A stretch of 64,000 nucleotides of DNA from Mycolicibacterium poriferae (GTDB taxonomy: Bacteria > Actinomycetota > Actinomycetes > Mycobacteriales > Mycobacteriaceae), in contig NZ_AP022570.1 in assembly GCF_010728325.1 (NCBI RefSeq), forward strand, positions 2,232,001 to 2,296,000, in the 5' to 3' direction. The notes under the pieces were generated by a model. It did no database searches, was not told the DNA's origin, and worked only from the letters and a program-made list of their open reading frames with translations. Each line of letters starts with the position of its first letter. Within the stretch, counting starts at the first letter, position 1. Position numbers and translations under genes: made by a program. This document shows, piece after piece, positions 17,436 through 26,703 of the stretch.

Positions 17436-18460
17436 TCAGGGCTCCAGGCGGATCTTGAGGTGGTCGTCGGCGCGAGCCAGGGCGGCGGCGTAGGCCTGCG
17501 GGGCTGAGGCCAGCGGCATTGCGGCAGTGAAGATCCCGTCGACGCAGAGCCGGCCGGACTGCAGCAGCGGGATCAGCTCGGGCCAGGTCTGCTGCACCGG
17601 TGCGGTGGTCATCCGCAAGGTCAGACTGCGCAGCAGGCACATCAGTGCGGGCAACGGGTAGGGCGTCAGGTCGTGAACGCCGATGACCGAGACGGTGCCG
17701 CCGGTGCGGACACAGGCCAGAGCGTCGTCGAGGGAGGCGTCGGTGCCCACCGCGTCGATCACGCAGTGCGCGCCGAGCCCGTCGGTGGCCTCGAGCACGG
17801 CGTGCGCGCCAGGAGCGGCGACGGCGTGCCCACCTGCCACGGTCGCCTGCCGGCGTCGCCAGGCGACCGGGTCGACCACGAAAACGCGTGCGGCACCCAG
17901 AGCGTAGCTGCTGCGCAGCGCGCACTGACCGACCGCACCCGCTCCGATGACCGCCACCGTCCCGCCGATCGGGATGTCGGCGCGTTTGGCGCCGGCCCAT
18001 CGGTGGCCAGGTTGTCGGTCAACAACAGGGCCTGCTCGACGGTGACGCCGTCGGGCATCGCCAACAGCTGGAAGTCGGCGTCGGGCACCGCGAGCAGATC
18101 CGACTGCGCGCCACCCAACAGGCCCGACCCGAATATCTGCGGACCCCGCACACAGGTCACCGGATCCTTGGTCCGACAGCCCGCACACCGGCCGCAGCCG
18201 GCGACCGACGACACCAGGACGCGGTCCCCGGCGCTGAAAGACTCGACCGCCGGGCCGGTTTCGACGACCACGCCGATCGCCTCGTGGCCCAGTGCCACCG
18301 GTTCGGTGACCGGATAGTGGCCCTCGAGGAAATGCAGGTCCGAACCGCAGATCGCGGTAGCGGTGACCTCGACGATGGCGCCGCCGGGTCCGGGGAGCAC
18401 GGGGTCGGGGCGCTGCTCGACGCTGACTCGACCGGACCCGTCGACCACTACCGACCGCAC
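17436..18460 (-). pseudogene. Zinc-dependent alcohol dehydrogenase, frameshifted
   Basis: Medium-chain dehydrogenase whose two halves are in different frames. The N-terminal part (GTG at 18460) reads AICGSDLHFLEGH and LGHEAIGVV (catalytic zinc region), then CGRCAGCRTKDPVTC (structural zinc) up to LLLTDNLATDG. The C-terminal part resumes in another frame at WAGAKRADIPIGG with the NAD-binding VAVIGAGAVGQCALR and runs to IRLEP. A single missing base near 17995-18003 explains the break. Either a recent pseudogene or a sequence error. The start is one base after the monooxygenase stop on the same strand, so the two form an operon. A similar zinc dehydrogenase occurs in dormancy clusters of other mycobacteria. 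Confidence 0.85.
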
Positions 18461-18461
18461 G

Positions 18462-20402
18462 TCAGACCGTCTCGTCGGCGCGGACCTGGAATCGGGACCA
18501 GTCGGGGTTCTGCAGGAACGCACGGTACTCGCACAGTCGCCAGGGGCTGACGGTGTGGATCTCACCGTCGGCATTCTTGAAGTAGGAGTGCGCGATCGAC
18601 GGGTGAGCCCACACCGTTTTGGTGATCTGCTCCTGGGTGCGGCGGTGCCACTCCTCGGTGGGCCCGGGCAGCGGCTCCATCGACCGCGCCCCAGCCCCGA
18701 TCAGGTGCTCGAGACAGGAGTTGATGTAGGCCATCTGCAGTTCGGAGTGCATGATGAGGCTTCCGCCGTGCGCCAGATGGGTGCCAGGCCCGTACATCAT
18801 GAACAGGTTCGGGAACTTGGGCACGGTGACGCCGAGGTACGCGTAGGGCCGCCGACCCCATTCGGAATGCAGATCGGCGCCGTCACGGCCGGTGATGGTC
18901 AGAGGTGCCAACAGTTCGGTGGCGCGAAACCCGGTGGCGTAGACGATGACGTCCGCGTCGTATGCCTCACCGTCGACGGTCACCAGCCCGCTCGGCGTGA
19001 TCCGCGCGATGGGGGTGCGGACCAGACGCACGTCGGGCCGCTTGAGCGTGGTCAGCCAACTCCCGTTGTCCTGCAGCGTGCGTTTTCCGGTGGCGGGGTA
19101 GTCGGGCAGCACCCGGGCCAGCAGGTCCGCGTCGTCACCGACCTGGCTGGTGATCCACTCGGTGAACATCATCCGCGCCAGGGCATTGACCTCGCTGACC
19201 GCGTTGGCCTGGTCGGCGTAGTCCGGATCGACCCGCGCCGCGTCCAGTCCCTTGTCCGCGCCGGGCCACAGCAGCAGGAAGCGGTACCAGCGGGCGTAGA
19301 ACGGGAGGTGGTCCATCGCCCACCGCGCGCCGTCGGGCACCCGGTCGTGATACATCGGGTTCGGGAACATCCACTGGGCGGTCCGCTGGAAGACGTCGAG
19401 ATGGGCGACCTGTTCGGCGATCGCCGGCGCGATCTGGAAGCCGCTGGCCCCCGCCCCCACCAGGGCGACCCGTTTGCCGGTCAGGTCGACGTCGTGGTCC
19501 CAGCGGGCCGAATGAAAAGACGGCCCGCCGAACGTGTCCCGGCCGGGCAGGTCCGGCAGCTGGGGTCGGTTGAGTTGCCCGACCGCGGTGATGACCGCGT
19601 TCGCGGTCAGCGTCCGGGTCCCGCCGTCGGCGGTGCGCACCGTCAGCGTCCAGACTGCCCTGTCATCGTCCCAGACCGCCGAGACGACCTCGGTGTTCCA
19701 CTGGACGTGTGACTCCAGCTCGTGACGGCGCATCACGTCGCTGAAATAGGCCGCGAGCTCGGGTTGCTCGGCGAAGAAGTGCTGCCAGTGGTTGCTGGGT
19801 TCGAAGCTGTAACAGTAGAGGTGATTGGCCACGTCGACGCGAGCACCGGGATAGCTGTTCTCCCACCATGTTCCGCCCGGGCCGCCGTTCTTCTCCAGGA
19901 TCACGAACGGAATCCCGGCCTGGCGGAGACGGATCCCCGCGAGCAGGCCGGATTCGCCGCACCCGATGACGGCGACGCGGAAATCCTGCGTGTGGGCGGG
20001 GTCCAGCGCCGCGGGTCGGCGCGGGTCGGCGGCGTCGAGGTCGAGTTCTTCGAGAACCAGCGCCAGGTTGTCCTCGTCCACCGGTTCGGCGGCCGCCCAG
20101 TCCAGCATCTCCCTGACCAGCGCAGCCGGCAGCGGTTCCGGGACCGGGCAGCCGCGGTCGCGGTACTGCACGATCGCCGACAGGGCAGCCGCGCGAGCCC
20201 GGGCCTTGTCCTCCTCGCTCATGAAGCCCTGGATCTCGTTGAGGAACAGGCCGGCCTGCGCGAAGTCGCGGACGAAGCTCGGGTCGCCGGTCAGATGCAC
20301 CATCGACAGCAGCAGGGTGGGAATGCTGACCTCCTCCAGTGCCGCGGCGATCTCGCTCGTCGGGGTGGAGAAGGGGCGTGCGGAGTGAAACGACCTCGTC
20401 AC
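18462..20402 (-). CDS. Baeyer-Villiger flavin monooxygenase (hydroxyacetophenone monooxygenase-like)
   Basis: 646-residue FAD/NADPH enzyme inserting oxygen next to ketones. An N-terminal helical extension of about 135 residues (LLLSMVHLTGDPSFVRDF) is typical of the 4-hydroxyacetophenone monooxygenase group. FAD binding follows at VAVIGCGESGLLAGIRLRQAG near 142. The type I Baeyer-Villiger fingerprint FGGPSFHSARWD is near 300, then the NADPH Rossmann GKRVALVGAGASGFQIAPAIAEQ near 313 and the conserved VIVYATGFRATELL. Native substrate unknown. It is read with the frameshifted alcohol dehydrogenase immediately downstream. Its promoter faces the Rv1733c-like gene across a 189-bp region with two DosR-type boxes. 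Confidence 0.88.
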   Translation of the reverse strand: MTRSFHSARPFSTPTSEIAAALEEVSIPTLLLSMVHLTGDPSFVRDFAQAGLFLNEIQGFMSEEDKARARAAALSAIVQYRDRGCPVPEPLPAALVREMLDWAAAEPVDEDNLALVLEELDLDAADPRRPAALDPAHTQDFRVAVIGCGESGLLAGIRLRQAGIPFVILEKNGGPGGTWWENSYPGARVDVANHLYCYSFEPSNHWQHFFAEQPELAAYFSDVMRRHELESHVQWNTEVVSAVWDDDRAVWTLTVRTADGGTRTLTANAVITAVGQLNRPQLPDLPGRDTFGGPSFHSARWDHDVDLTGKRVALVGAGASGFQIAPAIAEQVAHLDVFQRTAQWMFPNPMYHDRVPDGARWAMDHLPFYARWYRFLLLWPGADKGLDAARVDPDYADQANAVSEVNALARMMFTEWITSQVGDDADLLARVLPDYPATGKRTLQDNGSWLTTLKRPDVRLVRTPIARITPSGLVTVDGEAYDADVIVYATGFRATELLAPLTITGRDGADLHSEWGRRPYAYLGVTVPKFPNLFMMYGPGTHLAHGGSLIMHSELQMAYINSCLEHLIGAGARSMEPLPGPTEEWHRRTQEQITKTVWAHPSIAHSYFKNADGEIHTVSPWRLCEYRAFLQNPDWSRFQVRADETV

Positions 20403-20421
20403 GGGCGACCTCTCAATATTT

Positions 20422-20438
20422 CGCTACGAAAAGTAGCG
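20422..20438. promoter_or_regulatory. Inverted repeat at the monooxygenase promoter
   Basis: CGCTAC-GAAAA-GTAGCG is a perfect 6-bp palindrome with a 5-bp spacer in an AT-rich patch 20 bp upstream of the monooxygenase start. It looks like an operator for a local regulator; no obvious partner gene is adjacent. Confidence 0.4.
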
Positions 20439-20466
20439 TAACGGGACCGGTGGTGCGGCTCAAGAC

Positions 20467-20503
20467 CCGGACCATCGGCCCGCCCCGGGGGGACCTTTGC
20501 CCC
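20467..20503. promoter_or_regulatory. Pair of putative DosR boxes upstream of Rv1733c-like gene
   Basis: Box 1 at 20468-20482 reads CGGACCATCGGCCCG; box 2 at 20489-20502 reads GGGACCTTTGCCCC. Both match the DosR GGGAC-N4-GNCCC core, with centres about 21 bp apart, the arrangement expected for cooperative binding. They lie about 90 bp before the gene at 20592 and also face the monooxygenase. Confidence 0.72.
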
Positions 20504-20591
20504 TGTGCGTGTGACCGGAGCCCGATGAGAATCGAACTCGATCACCCGGATCGTCACCACGGTCCCGGTCCACCTGTACACGGAGTCGGCA

Positions 20592-21182
20592 ATGCAGACC
20601 TTCACGCTCGGACTCGGCGTCTGGTTTCAGCGACTGGTCGCCCGAAACCCCCTGGTGCGCAGCAGCGACCGCGTGGAGACCATCGCTGTGCTGCTGATCG
20701 TCGCGCTGGCCGTCCTGGCCATCCCGGTGGCAGGCGCAGCCGGAACCGCGCTGCACGACGATCTGGCGCGGCAGTTCGCCGCTCAGCGCAATGAGCGCAC
20801 CGAACTGCGGGCGACGGCGGTCAGCGACAGCACATCCGTCTCGCAGGCTTCCGGGACCTCCTTTCGTACCCAGATCCACTGGCAGTTCGCAGGCACCAGC
20901 CACACCGACTCGGTCCGGACCGCCGACCTGCATGCCGGCGACCCGGTCACCATCTGGGTCGACAGGGACGGGCAACGGGTGCCCGCGCCGCTGACCGACG
21001 ACGAAGCGGTCAGCCAGGCGGTGGTGGCAGCGCTGACAGGGTGGTTGGCGGTGGCGGGGACCGGCGCCGGAGCCTGGGCGTTGCTGCGTCACCGACTCGA
21101 CCGGGCCCGGTACGCGGAGTGGGACCGCGCGCTCGACGACCTCGCCGGCAACGACGACGGTCGAACCAACCGGGCCGGTTAG
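20592..21182 (+). CDS. Rv1733c-like conserved membrane protein
   Basis: 196-residue inner-membrane protein. The first transmembrane segment (about 30-52) reads TIAVLLIVALAVLAIPVAGAAGTAL and the second (about 145-166) AVVAALTGWLAVAGTGAGAWALL, enclosing an extracytoplasmic domain with WQFAGTSHTDSVRTADLHAGDPVTIWVDRDG. Segments and order match DosR-regulon antigen Rv1733c and its paralogues; function unknown. The ATG at 20592 is followed by a typical short amphipathic start. Ten bases separate it from the downstream usp, so they are probably co-transcribed from the DosR-box promoter. Confidence 0.85.
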   Translation: MQTFTLGLGVWFQRLVARNPLVRSSDRVETIAVLLIVALAVLAIPVAGAAGTALHDDLARQFAAQRNERTELRATAVSDSTSVSQASGTSFRTQIHWQFAGTSHTDSVRTADLHAGDPVTIWVDRDGQRVPAPLTDDEAVSQAVVAALTGWLAVAGTGAGAWALLRHRLDRARYAEWDRALDDLAGNDDGRTNRAG

Positions 21183-21192
21183 GAGAAGTGCC

Positions 21193-21969
21193 GTGCCGGC
21201 CTGGACATCAGTGACGCCGTCACGCGGTCCCGTCGTGGTCGGTGTCGACGGGTCGCGCTCGGCGCTCAACGCGGTGACCTGGGCAGTCGCCGAAGCCGTC
21301 GACCGTGACGTGCCGCTGCGGATCGTGCACGCGCTCGGCGCGGAGCCCGAACCCCGACCCGGGCAGAACTACGCCGTTTCACACGTCCTCGCCCGAGCCG
21401 AAGACGCCGCGCACCAGGCGGACGACTCGGTGTCCACGGAGGTGGTGACGTCTCCGGGCCGTCCCGGTGACGTGCTGGTCTGCGAGTCACGGCGGGCGTC
21501 GCTGATCTGTGTCGGGTCCCACCCCCGGCCGTGCGACGAGTCGGCACTGTTCGGTCCGACCGTGGCCCGGCTGGCGCAGCGGGCGGCCTGTCCCGTGGCG
21601 ATCATTCGCAGCCGGCGGGACGGCACGCCCCAGACCGACGGTGCGATCACCGTGGTGCTGTCCGACGAGCCCGCCAACGACGACCTCGTACGGGTCGCGA
21701 TGCACGAGGGCAGACTGCGCGGCGCCACCGTGCGCCAGATCGACCAGCGGACCGACAGCTGGGTTCGCCGATATCCCGACGTGCACGTCGAGATCGTCAC
21801 CGACGCCGCAGGATTGCGGTCCCACCTCGACAACACCGAGTCCGACCCGCGGATCGGACTGGCGGTGGTGGGCCCGGCCGACACCGAGGCATTGGGGTCG
21901 CTGACTATCCCCAACAGCCACCCCATCCACGGATTCCCGGACTGCTCCGTGCTGGTCGTCCGAGGCTGA
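21193..21969 (+). CDS. Universal stress protein family protein
   Basis: 258 residues starting at GTG after an AGGAGAA ribosome site. The N-terminal Usp domain has VVVGVDGSRSALNAVTWAVAEAV. The ATP-loop region is altered (GSHPRPCDESALFGPTVARLAQRAACPVAII), lacking the full GxxGxxG spacing, so nucleotide binding may be weak. The C-terminal half (150-258) is a degenerate second Usp domain beginning GAITVVLSDEPANDD, resembling the second half of the Usp at 14594-15361. These two appear to be paralogues of one split-function subgroup. It follows the Rv1733c-like gene by 10 bp. Confidence 0.83.
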   Translation: MPAWTSVTPSRGPVVVGVDGSRSALNAVTWAVAEAVDRDVPLRIVHALGAEPEPRPGQNYAVSHVLARAEDAAHQADDSVSTEVVTSPGRPGDVLVCESRRASLICVGSHPRPCDESALFGPTVARLAQRAACPVAIIRSRRDGTPQTDGAITVVLSDEPANDDLVRVAMHEGRLRGATVRQIDQRTDSWVRRYPDVHVEIVTDAAGLRSHLDNTESDPRIGLAVVGPADTEALGSLTIPNSHPIHGFPDCSVLVVRG

Positions 21970-22052
21970 GCAGGTCCTTGAGCGGGTGACGAGCTGTGCG
22001 GGTCCCGACCTGTGCCGGTCTCACACGGTGCATGTCTGGACCTGAACGGGGC

Positions 22053-23048
22053 TCAAGCGGTGAACTCGAGCACCTCGTCGAGCGGGCGCCGCGGCGTGGC
22101 GGGCCCGGGATCATCCACACCCGGCGCGAGCCCCACCCGGATCAGCACCTGGGGGGCGGCCTGCCGGTCCACCAGCGTCGTCACGATCTGCCGGCTCGCC
22201 GGCACCTCGGTGATGTGGGTCAGCGTGCAGGTCGCCAGGCCTGCCATCGTCGCGTCGAGCAGCGTCGCGGACAGCGCCTCGCCGCAGCGGAGCATCGCCT
22301 CGCGGTTGTCATCATAGGTCGACAAGACCAGCACCTTGGCGTGGTCGGTGGTTACCTCGGCCCGCCGGTCACCGGAGGAGATCTTCGGGAAATCTCGCCG
22401 GCCGATGTCGACGCGTTCGTTCTCGGCCGCCGAGATCAGCGCGGCCACCGGAATGCCCTCGCTGACACCGACATCGGTCGTCCAGCCGACCAGCTCAGCG
22501 TGATAGGGCGAATCGTAGAGGCGAAGCTCCTCGGTCATCCGTGACGCCTCAGCCAGCTGCGGGCGGAACTCGTCGGCGATGACGTCCACGCGCACCCACG
22601 CCGAGTTCGCGGTGTCGGTCAGCCGCTGCAGGAACGACTGCCAGTCCGGCGGTGTCGCGAACGGCAACCGATCGGTGCGCCGCTGCCGGATCGCCTCGGC
22701 GCGACGACGGTGGCCGTCGGTGACGAAGTCCATCGGGCTGAAGCTCAGCGACGCCAGATGCTCGGGGTTGTTGGGGTTGGGAAATCGTTCCACATGGGCT
22801 CGCCACCCGGCGGCGGCCATCGCGACGCGGAGGTGGTCGAGGACTGCCCCGCAGCTGATCAGCGCTTCCCGTCCGGTGGTGTCCGTGTGTCGGGGCGCGC
22901 GGTCCGGATCGAAGAACAGGTGGACGGCCTGGCTATCGGCGCCGTCGACGAGGAACCGCCACGGCTGGCTGTTGTGCAGTGACGGGGCGCGGCACGCCAG
23001 TTCCACGGCATCCGAGATGACCTCGGTGTCCACGACGGCAAAACCCAT
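22053..23048 (-). CDS. acg: Acg-family nitroreductase-fold protein
   Basis: 331-residue member of the mycobacterial Acg family (Rv2032, Rv3131, Rv3127). The family start is VISDAVELACRAPSLHNSQPWRF, the FMN-contact region of nitroreductases, and RRRTDRLPF near 122 and SYDDNREAMLRCGEALSATLLDATMAGLATCTLTH near 248 are also characteristic. Acg proteins are thought to bind FMN without acting as normal nitroreductases. They are among the most strongly DosR-induced proteins. A good ribosome site (GAGGTCGAC) precedes the ATG, and two DosR-type boxes lie 52-90 bp upstream. Confidence 0.9.
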   Translation of the reverse strand: MGFAVVDTEVISDAVELACRAPSLHNSQPWRFLVDGADSQAVHLFFDPDRAPRHTDTTGREALISCGAVLDHLRVAMAAAGWRAHVERFPNPNNPEHLASLSFSPMDFVTDGHRRRAEAIRQRRTDRLPFATPPDWQSFLQRLTDTANSAWVRVDVIADEFRPQLAEASRMTEELRLYDSPYHAELVGWTTDVGVSEGIPVAALISAAENERVDIGRRDFPKISSGDRRAEVTTDHAKVLVLSTYDDNREAMLRCGEALSATLLDATMAGLATCTLTHITEVPASRQIVTTLVDRQAAPQVLIRVGLAPGVDDPGPATPRRPLDEVLEFTA

Positions 23049-23100
23049 GTCGACCTCCTCGAATCACTACCAGTGTGACCCGGGGCAGGAGTCGGTGACC

Positions 23101-23138
23101 AGGGCCAATGGTCCCCAGCGGGAGGACTTTGTGGTCCT
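23101..23138. promoter_or_regulatory. Pair of putative DosR boxes upstream of acg
   Basis: AGGGCCAATGGTCCCC (23101-23116) and AGGACTTTGTGGTCCT (23123-23138) are near-palindromes with DosR cores, centres 22 bp apart. They fit between the usp stop at 23145 and the leftward acg start at 23048, so acg has its own promoter. Confidence 0.75.
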
Positions 23139-23144
23139 GGATCG

Positions 23145-24071
23145 CTAGGCCTCGGGTGCGCCGCGGACCACCACCACCGGCGTCGGCGAGAACTCGACCA
23201 CCGCCGTGGACACCGAGCCCAGCAGCATGCCGGCGATGCCGCCCCGGCCCCTACTCCCGACGACCACCAACTGCGCGTTCTTGGACTCGTCGATGAGCCA
23301 GCGCGCGGGCCGGTCGCACACCAGTTGGCGCCGGACCTCGACGTCGGGGTAGGTCTCCTGCCAGCCCGCCAGACGTTCGGCCAGGATCTCGTGGCCCTGG
23401 TCCTCATGGGCGGCCCAGTCGGCTCCGAGCGTGCCGAAGACGCCGAGATCGCACCAGGCGTGCAACGCGACCAGCGGTACCCCCCGGCGGGAGGCCGCAT
23501 CGAACGCGAACGCCGTGGCCGTTTCCGACGCCGGTGAGCCGTCGACACCCAGCAGGACAGGCCGCGCGCCGTCCTCTCGGCCTCGGGCCGGACCCGCCTT
23601 GATCACCGCGACCGGGCAGTGCGCGTGCTGCAGCAGGCTTCGGCTCACCGAGCCCAGCACCGCGCCGCCGATCGGGCCCAACCCGCGGTTGCCCACCACC
23701 AGAAGCGACGAATCCGCCGACGCCGCAGCCAGTTCGGGCACGATGCCGTCGTGGCTGATATGCGCGCGGACGCGCGGCGGTTCGGCGTCACCGAGCGCGG
23801 CGTGCAGTGCCTTCTGAGCCCGCTCGATGACCAACTGGGCGTTGGTGTCCTGCCACTCGGCGTAGCCGTACTCCAGGGACTCGATGGGCCAGGTGACCAC
23901 CATCGGTGAGATCACGTGCATCAGCGTGATCGCCGAGCCGCGCAGCACTGCCTCCTGCGCCGCCCACGCGACCGCGGCCAGCGACTCGTCGGAGCCGTCC
24001 ACGCCGACGAGGATTCCGTGCCTGGCCGAGAGCTTCGTCGCGCTCGACGTCGTGTCCGGTGCCATGCTCAA
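23145..24071 (-). CDS. Tandem-domain universal stress protein
   Basis: 308 residues with two complete ATP-binding Usp domains. Domain 1 begins ILVGVDGSDESLAAVAWAAQEAV and ends GNRGLGPIGGAVLGSVSRSLLQHAHCPVAVI. Domain 2 begins VLLGVDGSPASETATAFAFDAASRRGV and ends GSRGRGGIAGMLLGSVSTAVVEFSPTPVVVV. Strongly similar to the Usp at 11533-12417 and to Rv2005c-type proteins. The first ATG at 24071 is used; ATG at 24065 is also possible. It lies between acg and ppsA on the same strand with about 137 bp upstream, where I see no clear palindrome. Confidence 0.9.
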   Translation of the reverse strand: MSMAPDTTSSATKLSARHGILVGVDGSDESLAAVAWAAQEAVLRGSAITLMHVISPMVVTWPIESLEYGYAEWQDTNAQLVIERAQKALHAALGDAEPPRVRAHISHDGIVPELAAASADSSLLVVGNRGLGPIGGAVLGSVSRSLLQHAHCPVAVIKAGPARGREDGARPVLLGVDGSPASETATAFAFDAASRRGVPLVALHAWCDLGVFGTLGADWAAHEDQGHEILAERLAGWQETYPDVEVRRQLVCDRPARWLIDESKNAQLVVVGSRGRGGIAGMLLGSVSTAVVEFSPTPVVVVRGAPEA

Positions 24072-24208
24072 CTCCTGTGCAGCGGGGCAGGCGAACGCAC
24101 CGACAGCTACGAGCGAGTCGGCAAGCGGCGGGCACCCTCCCTGGCCACACTGTATCCCGTTGACGAACCCGCAAACACAGCATTACGGGAATCTCCGGGC
24201 GAGGCCGC

Positions 24209-26515
24209 TCAGCGAACGGATTCGAGCAGCACCCGGCGTTCGGCGGCCGCGATGACCCGCCGGGTGGTGGCCGCCGCGTCGGGGTTCACCGACACCGACG
24301 TGATCCCCATCCGCACCAGGTGCTCGGCGAACGCGGGGTTGGTCGACGGTGCCTGACCACACAGCGACGACGTGATCCCCAGCCTGCGCGCGGTGCCGAC
24401 GATCTGACCGATGGCGTCCAGCACCGCGGCGTCGGACTCGTCGAACAACTCGGCGCAGACATCGGAGTCGCGGTCGACGCCGAGAACCAGCTGGGTCAGG
24501 TCATTGCTGCCGATGGACACCCCGTCGACACCCATCCCGATGTACTCGGGCAGCCAGTGCACGACCGAGGGGACCTCGGCCATCACCCAGCGGTGCAGCC
24601 CCCGTTGTCGGCCCAACGGGCTGGCGTCGACCAGTGACAGGCACTCCTCCAACTCCCAGCGGGTGCGCACGAACGGGATCATCAAGGTCACGTTGGGCGA
24701 CTGCTCCCGCACCCGCGCCAGCGCCTCGAGTTCGAGGGCGAACAGATCGGGTTCCTTGACGTACCGGTAGCACCCGCGGTACCCGATCATCGGGTTGTGT
24801 TCGACAGGTTCGTACACCTCGCCGCCCGCCAGCCCGCGGAACTCATTGCTGCGGAAGTCAGTGGCGCGGTAGACCACCGGACGCGGCGCGAAGGCCGCGG
24901 CGATCCGACCGACGGAGGCGACCATCTTGTCCACGAGCTGGCCCTGTTCACCATGGGCGATGAGGTCCCGCGGGTGGCGTCCGCCGAGCGCCTCGGTCAG
25001 CATGAACTCCGCGCGGAGCAGCCCGACGCCGTCGACATCCTGTGCCGCAACGGTTTCGGCGGTCTCAGGCATGGCCAGGTTGACGTACACCCGGGTGCCG
25101 GTGGCCGGCGAGGTCGGCGCCGCCACGAAGCCGTCCGCCGATATCGGGCCGCGCGCGGTCACCGACACCGTCGGCGTCTCGACCACGCCTGAGACCACCT
25201 CGCCCCGCGCCCCGTTCACGGTGACCACCGTGCTGTCGTGCAGGTCGCGGGTGGCGGTGCGGGCGCCCACCACGCAGGGGACCCCCAGTTCGCGGGCCAC
25301 GATGGCGGCGTGGCAGGTCATCCCGCCGGTGTCGGTCACCAGTGCCGCGGCCCGCCGGATGGTCGGCAACCAGTCGGGGTTGGTCATCTGCGCAACCAGG
25401 ATCTCGCCTTCCTGCAACCGATGTCCCTCCTCGGGCGATTGCAGCACCCGCACCTTGCCCGACGCCGTGCCGGGCGCGGCGGCCAGACCCCGGGCCAGCA
25501 CGATGTGCTCGTCGGTGGCCGGCGGTGCGGTGTGGCCCAACGTCGTGATCGGCCGGGCCTGGACCAGGTAGGTGCGGCCCGCTGAGATCGCCCACTCGGT
25601 GTCCTGCGGGCAGCCGTTGTGCCGCTCGGCCGCGACGGCCAACTCGGCGATCGCGCGCAGTTCGGACTCGTCGAGAACACGCGAGTCGGCGGTGGCGTCG
25701 TCGAGGTCGACGTTGGCGTCGTGCCCGTCGCTACCCCGGACGATCTTGAAAGCCTTGTGGCCGATCCGGATGTCGAGCGGCGCGAGCGTTTCTTTGGCGA
25801 CGATGTAGGTGTCGGGCTCGACCTCGCCGGAGACCACCACTTCGCCCAGCCCGTAGGCACCCTCGATCACCACCCGGTCGCGGGCACCGGTGCTCGGGTC
25901 GGCAGTGAAGGCGACACCGGCCTTCTCGGAGTTCACCATCTGCTGCACGACCACCGCCATCGCCGGGTCGGCAGTGAAGCCACGGGTGGCGCGGTAGGTG
26001 ATGACCCTGGGGCTGAACAGCGACATCCAGCAGCGGTTCACGGCCTCGAGCAGGTTTTCCTCGCCGGCCACGTTGGTGATGGTGGCGTTCATGCCCGCGA
26101 ACGACGCGTCCGCACCGTCCTCACCGGTGGCCGACGAGCGCACCGCCACGACCACCTCACCGCCGGCGGCTGCACCGAGCTCGCGGTACGCCTCGAGGAC
26201 CAGGTCGCGGACCGCGTCGTCGACACCGGCTTTCTGCACCAGGCTCTGCATCTGTTCACACAGCTGATTGAGCCGGCCGGTGTCCGAACCGGTGTCGAGT
26301 GCCTCACGGTGCAGGGTGCTGAGGTCGGCGGCCACGCCACCGGAGCCCATGGAGTCCCGGTAGCAGTCCCGCAGCAACACGAACCCGGGCGGCACCGGAA
26401 GCCCGGCGGCGACGAGTTCGCCCATGTTCGCACCCTTGCCGCCGGCTTCTTCGGCGTCGTCGATCGTCAGCGCCGAGATGTCGCGGACGTAAGCGTCTTT
26501 GCTTCGAATGTCCAT
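24209..26515 (-). CDS. ppsA: Phosphoenolpyruvate synthase (pyruvate, water dikinase)
   Basis: 768-residue enzyme converting pyruvate + ATP + water to PEP + AMP + Pi. The N-terminal ATP-grasp part (1-345) includes GGKGANMGELVAAGLPVPPGFVL, AVRSSATGEDGADASFAGM and YLVQARPIT. The swivelling phosphohistidine domain has TDTGGMTCHAAIVARELGVPCVVG near 400. The C-terminal PEP/pyruvate barrel carries LLRAEFMLTE, NPMIGYRGCYRY, IGSNDLTQLVLGVDRDS and LCGQAPSTNP. Length is normal. Divergent from otsB1 across a 188-bp region with three DosR-type boxes. With the pyruvate kinase-like gene 7 kb away it could set PEP/pyruvate balance in dormancy. Confidence 0.92.
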   Translation of the reverse strand: MDIRSKDAYVRDISALTIDDAEEAGGKGANMGELVAAGLPVPPGFVLLRDCYRDSMGSGGVAADLSTLHREALDTGSDTGRLNQLCEQMQSLVQKAGVDDAVRDLVLEAYRELGAAAGGEVVVAVRSSATGEDGADASFAGMNATITNVAGEENLLEAVNRCWMSLFSPRVITYRATRGFTADPAMAVVVQQMVNSEKAGVAFTADPSTGARDRVVIEGAYGLGEVVVSGEVEPDTYIVAKETLAPLDIRIGHKAFKIVRGSDGHDANVDLDDATADSRVLDESELRAIAELAVAAERHNGCPQDTEWAISAGRTYLVQARPITTLGHTAPPATDEHIVLARGLAAAPGTASGKVRVLQSPEEGHRLQEGEILVAQMTNPDWLPTIRRAAALVTDTGGMTCHAAIVARELGVPCVVGARTATRDLHDSTVVTVNGARGEVVSGVVETPTVSVTARGPISADGFVAAPTSPATGTRVYVNLAMPETAETVAAQDVDGVGLLRAEFMLTEALGGRHPRDLIAHGEQGQLVDKMVASVGRIAAAFAPRPVVYRATDFRSNEFRGLAGGEVYEPVEHNPMIGYRGCYRYVKEPDLFALELEALARVREQSPNVTLMIPFVRTRWELEECLSLVDASPLGRQRGLHRWVMAEVPSVVHWLPEYIGMGVDGVSIGSNDLTQLVLGVDRDSDVCAELFDESDAAVLDAIGQIVGTARRLGITSSLCGQAPSTNPAFAEHLVRMGITSVSVNPDAAATTRRVIAAAERRVLLESVR

Positions 26516-26571
26516 GGCTTCACCCTGTTCCTCGGCGTGGGTCCGGCGTACCGTCAGAGGACCACAGCGTG

Positions 26572-26647
26572 CCCGCCGAAGGTCCCCGTTGCCCAGGGCA
26601 CAAGGTCCCTGTTCGGTGCCCGGTGGGTACGAGTGACTTCTGTCCCT
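26572..26647. promoter_or_regulatory. Three putative DosR boxes in the ppsA-otsB1 divergent promoter
   Basis: CCCGCCGAAGGTCCCC (26572-26587), AGGGCACAAGGTCCCT (26595-26610) and AGTGACTTCTGTCCCT (26632-26647) each match the DosR core with one to three mismatches. Centres are about 23 and 37 bp apart. The third lies 57 bp before the otsB1 start. Confidence 0.7.
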
Positions 26648-26703
26648 TTCGTAGTCCGGCCAGCCTCGGTGGTAATGGACGGCGGAAGCAGAGGAGGACA
26701 GCG

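Noticed and set aside
22053-23048. Ordinary NAD(P)H nitroreductase
   Set aside because: Motifs and promoter boxes match the mycobacterial Acg family, which is thought not to act as a normal nitroreductase.
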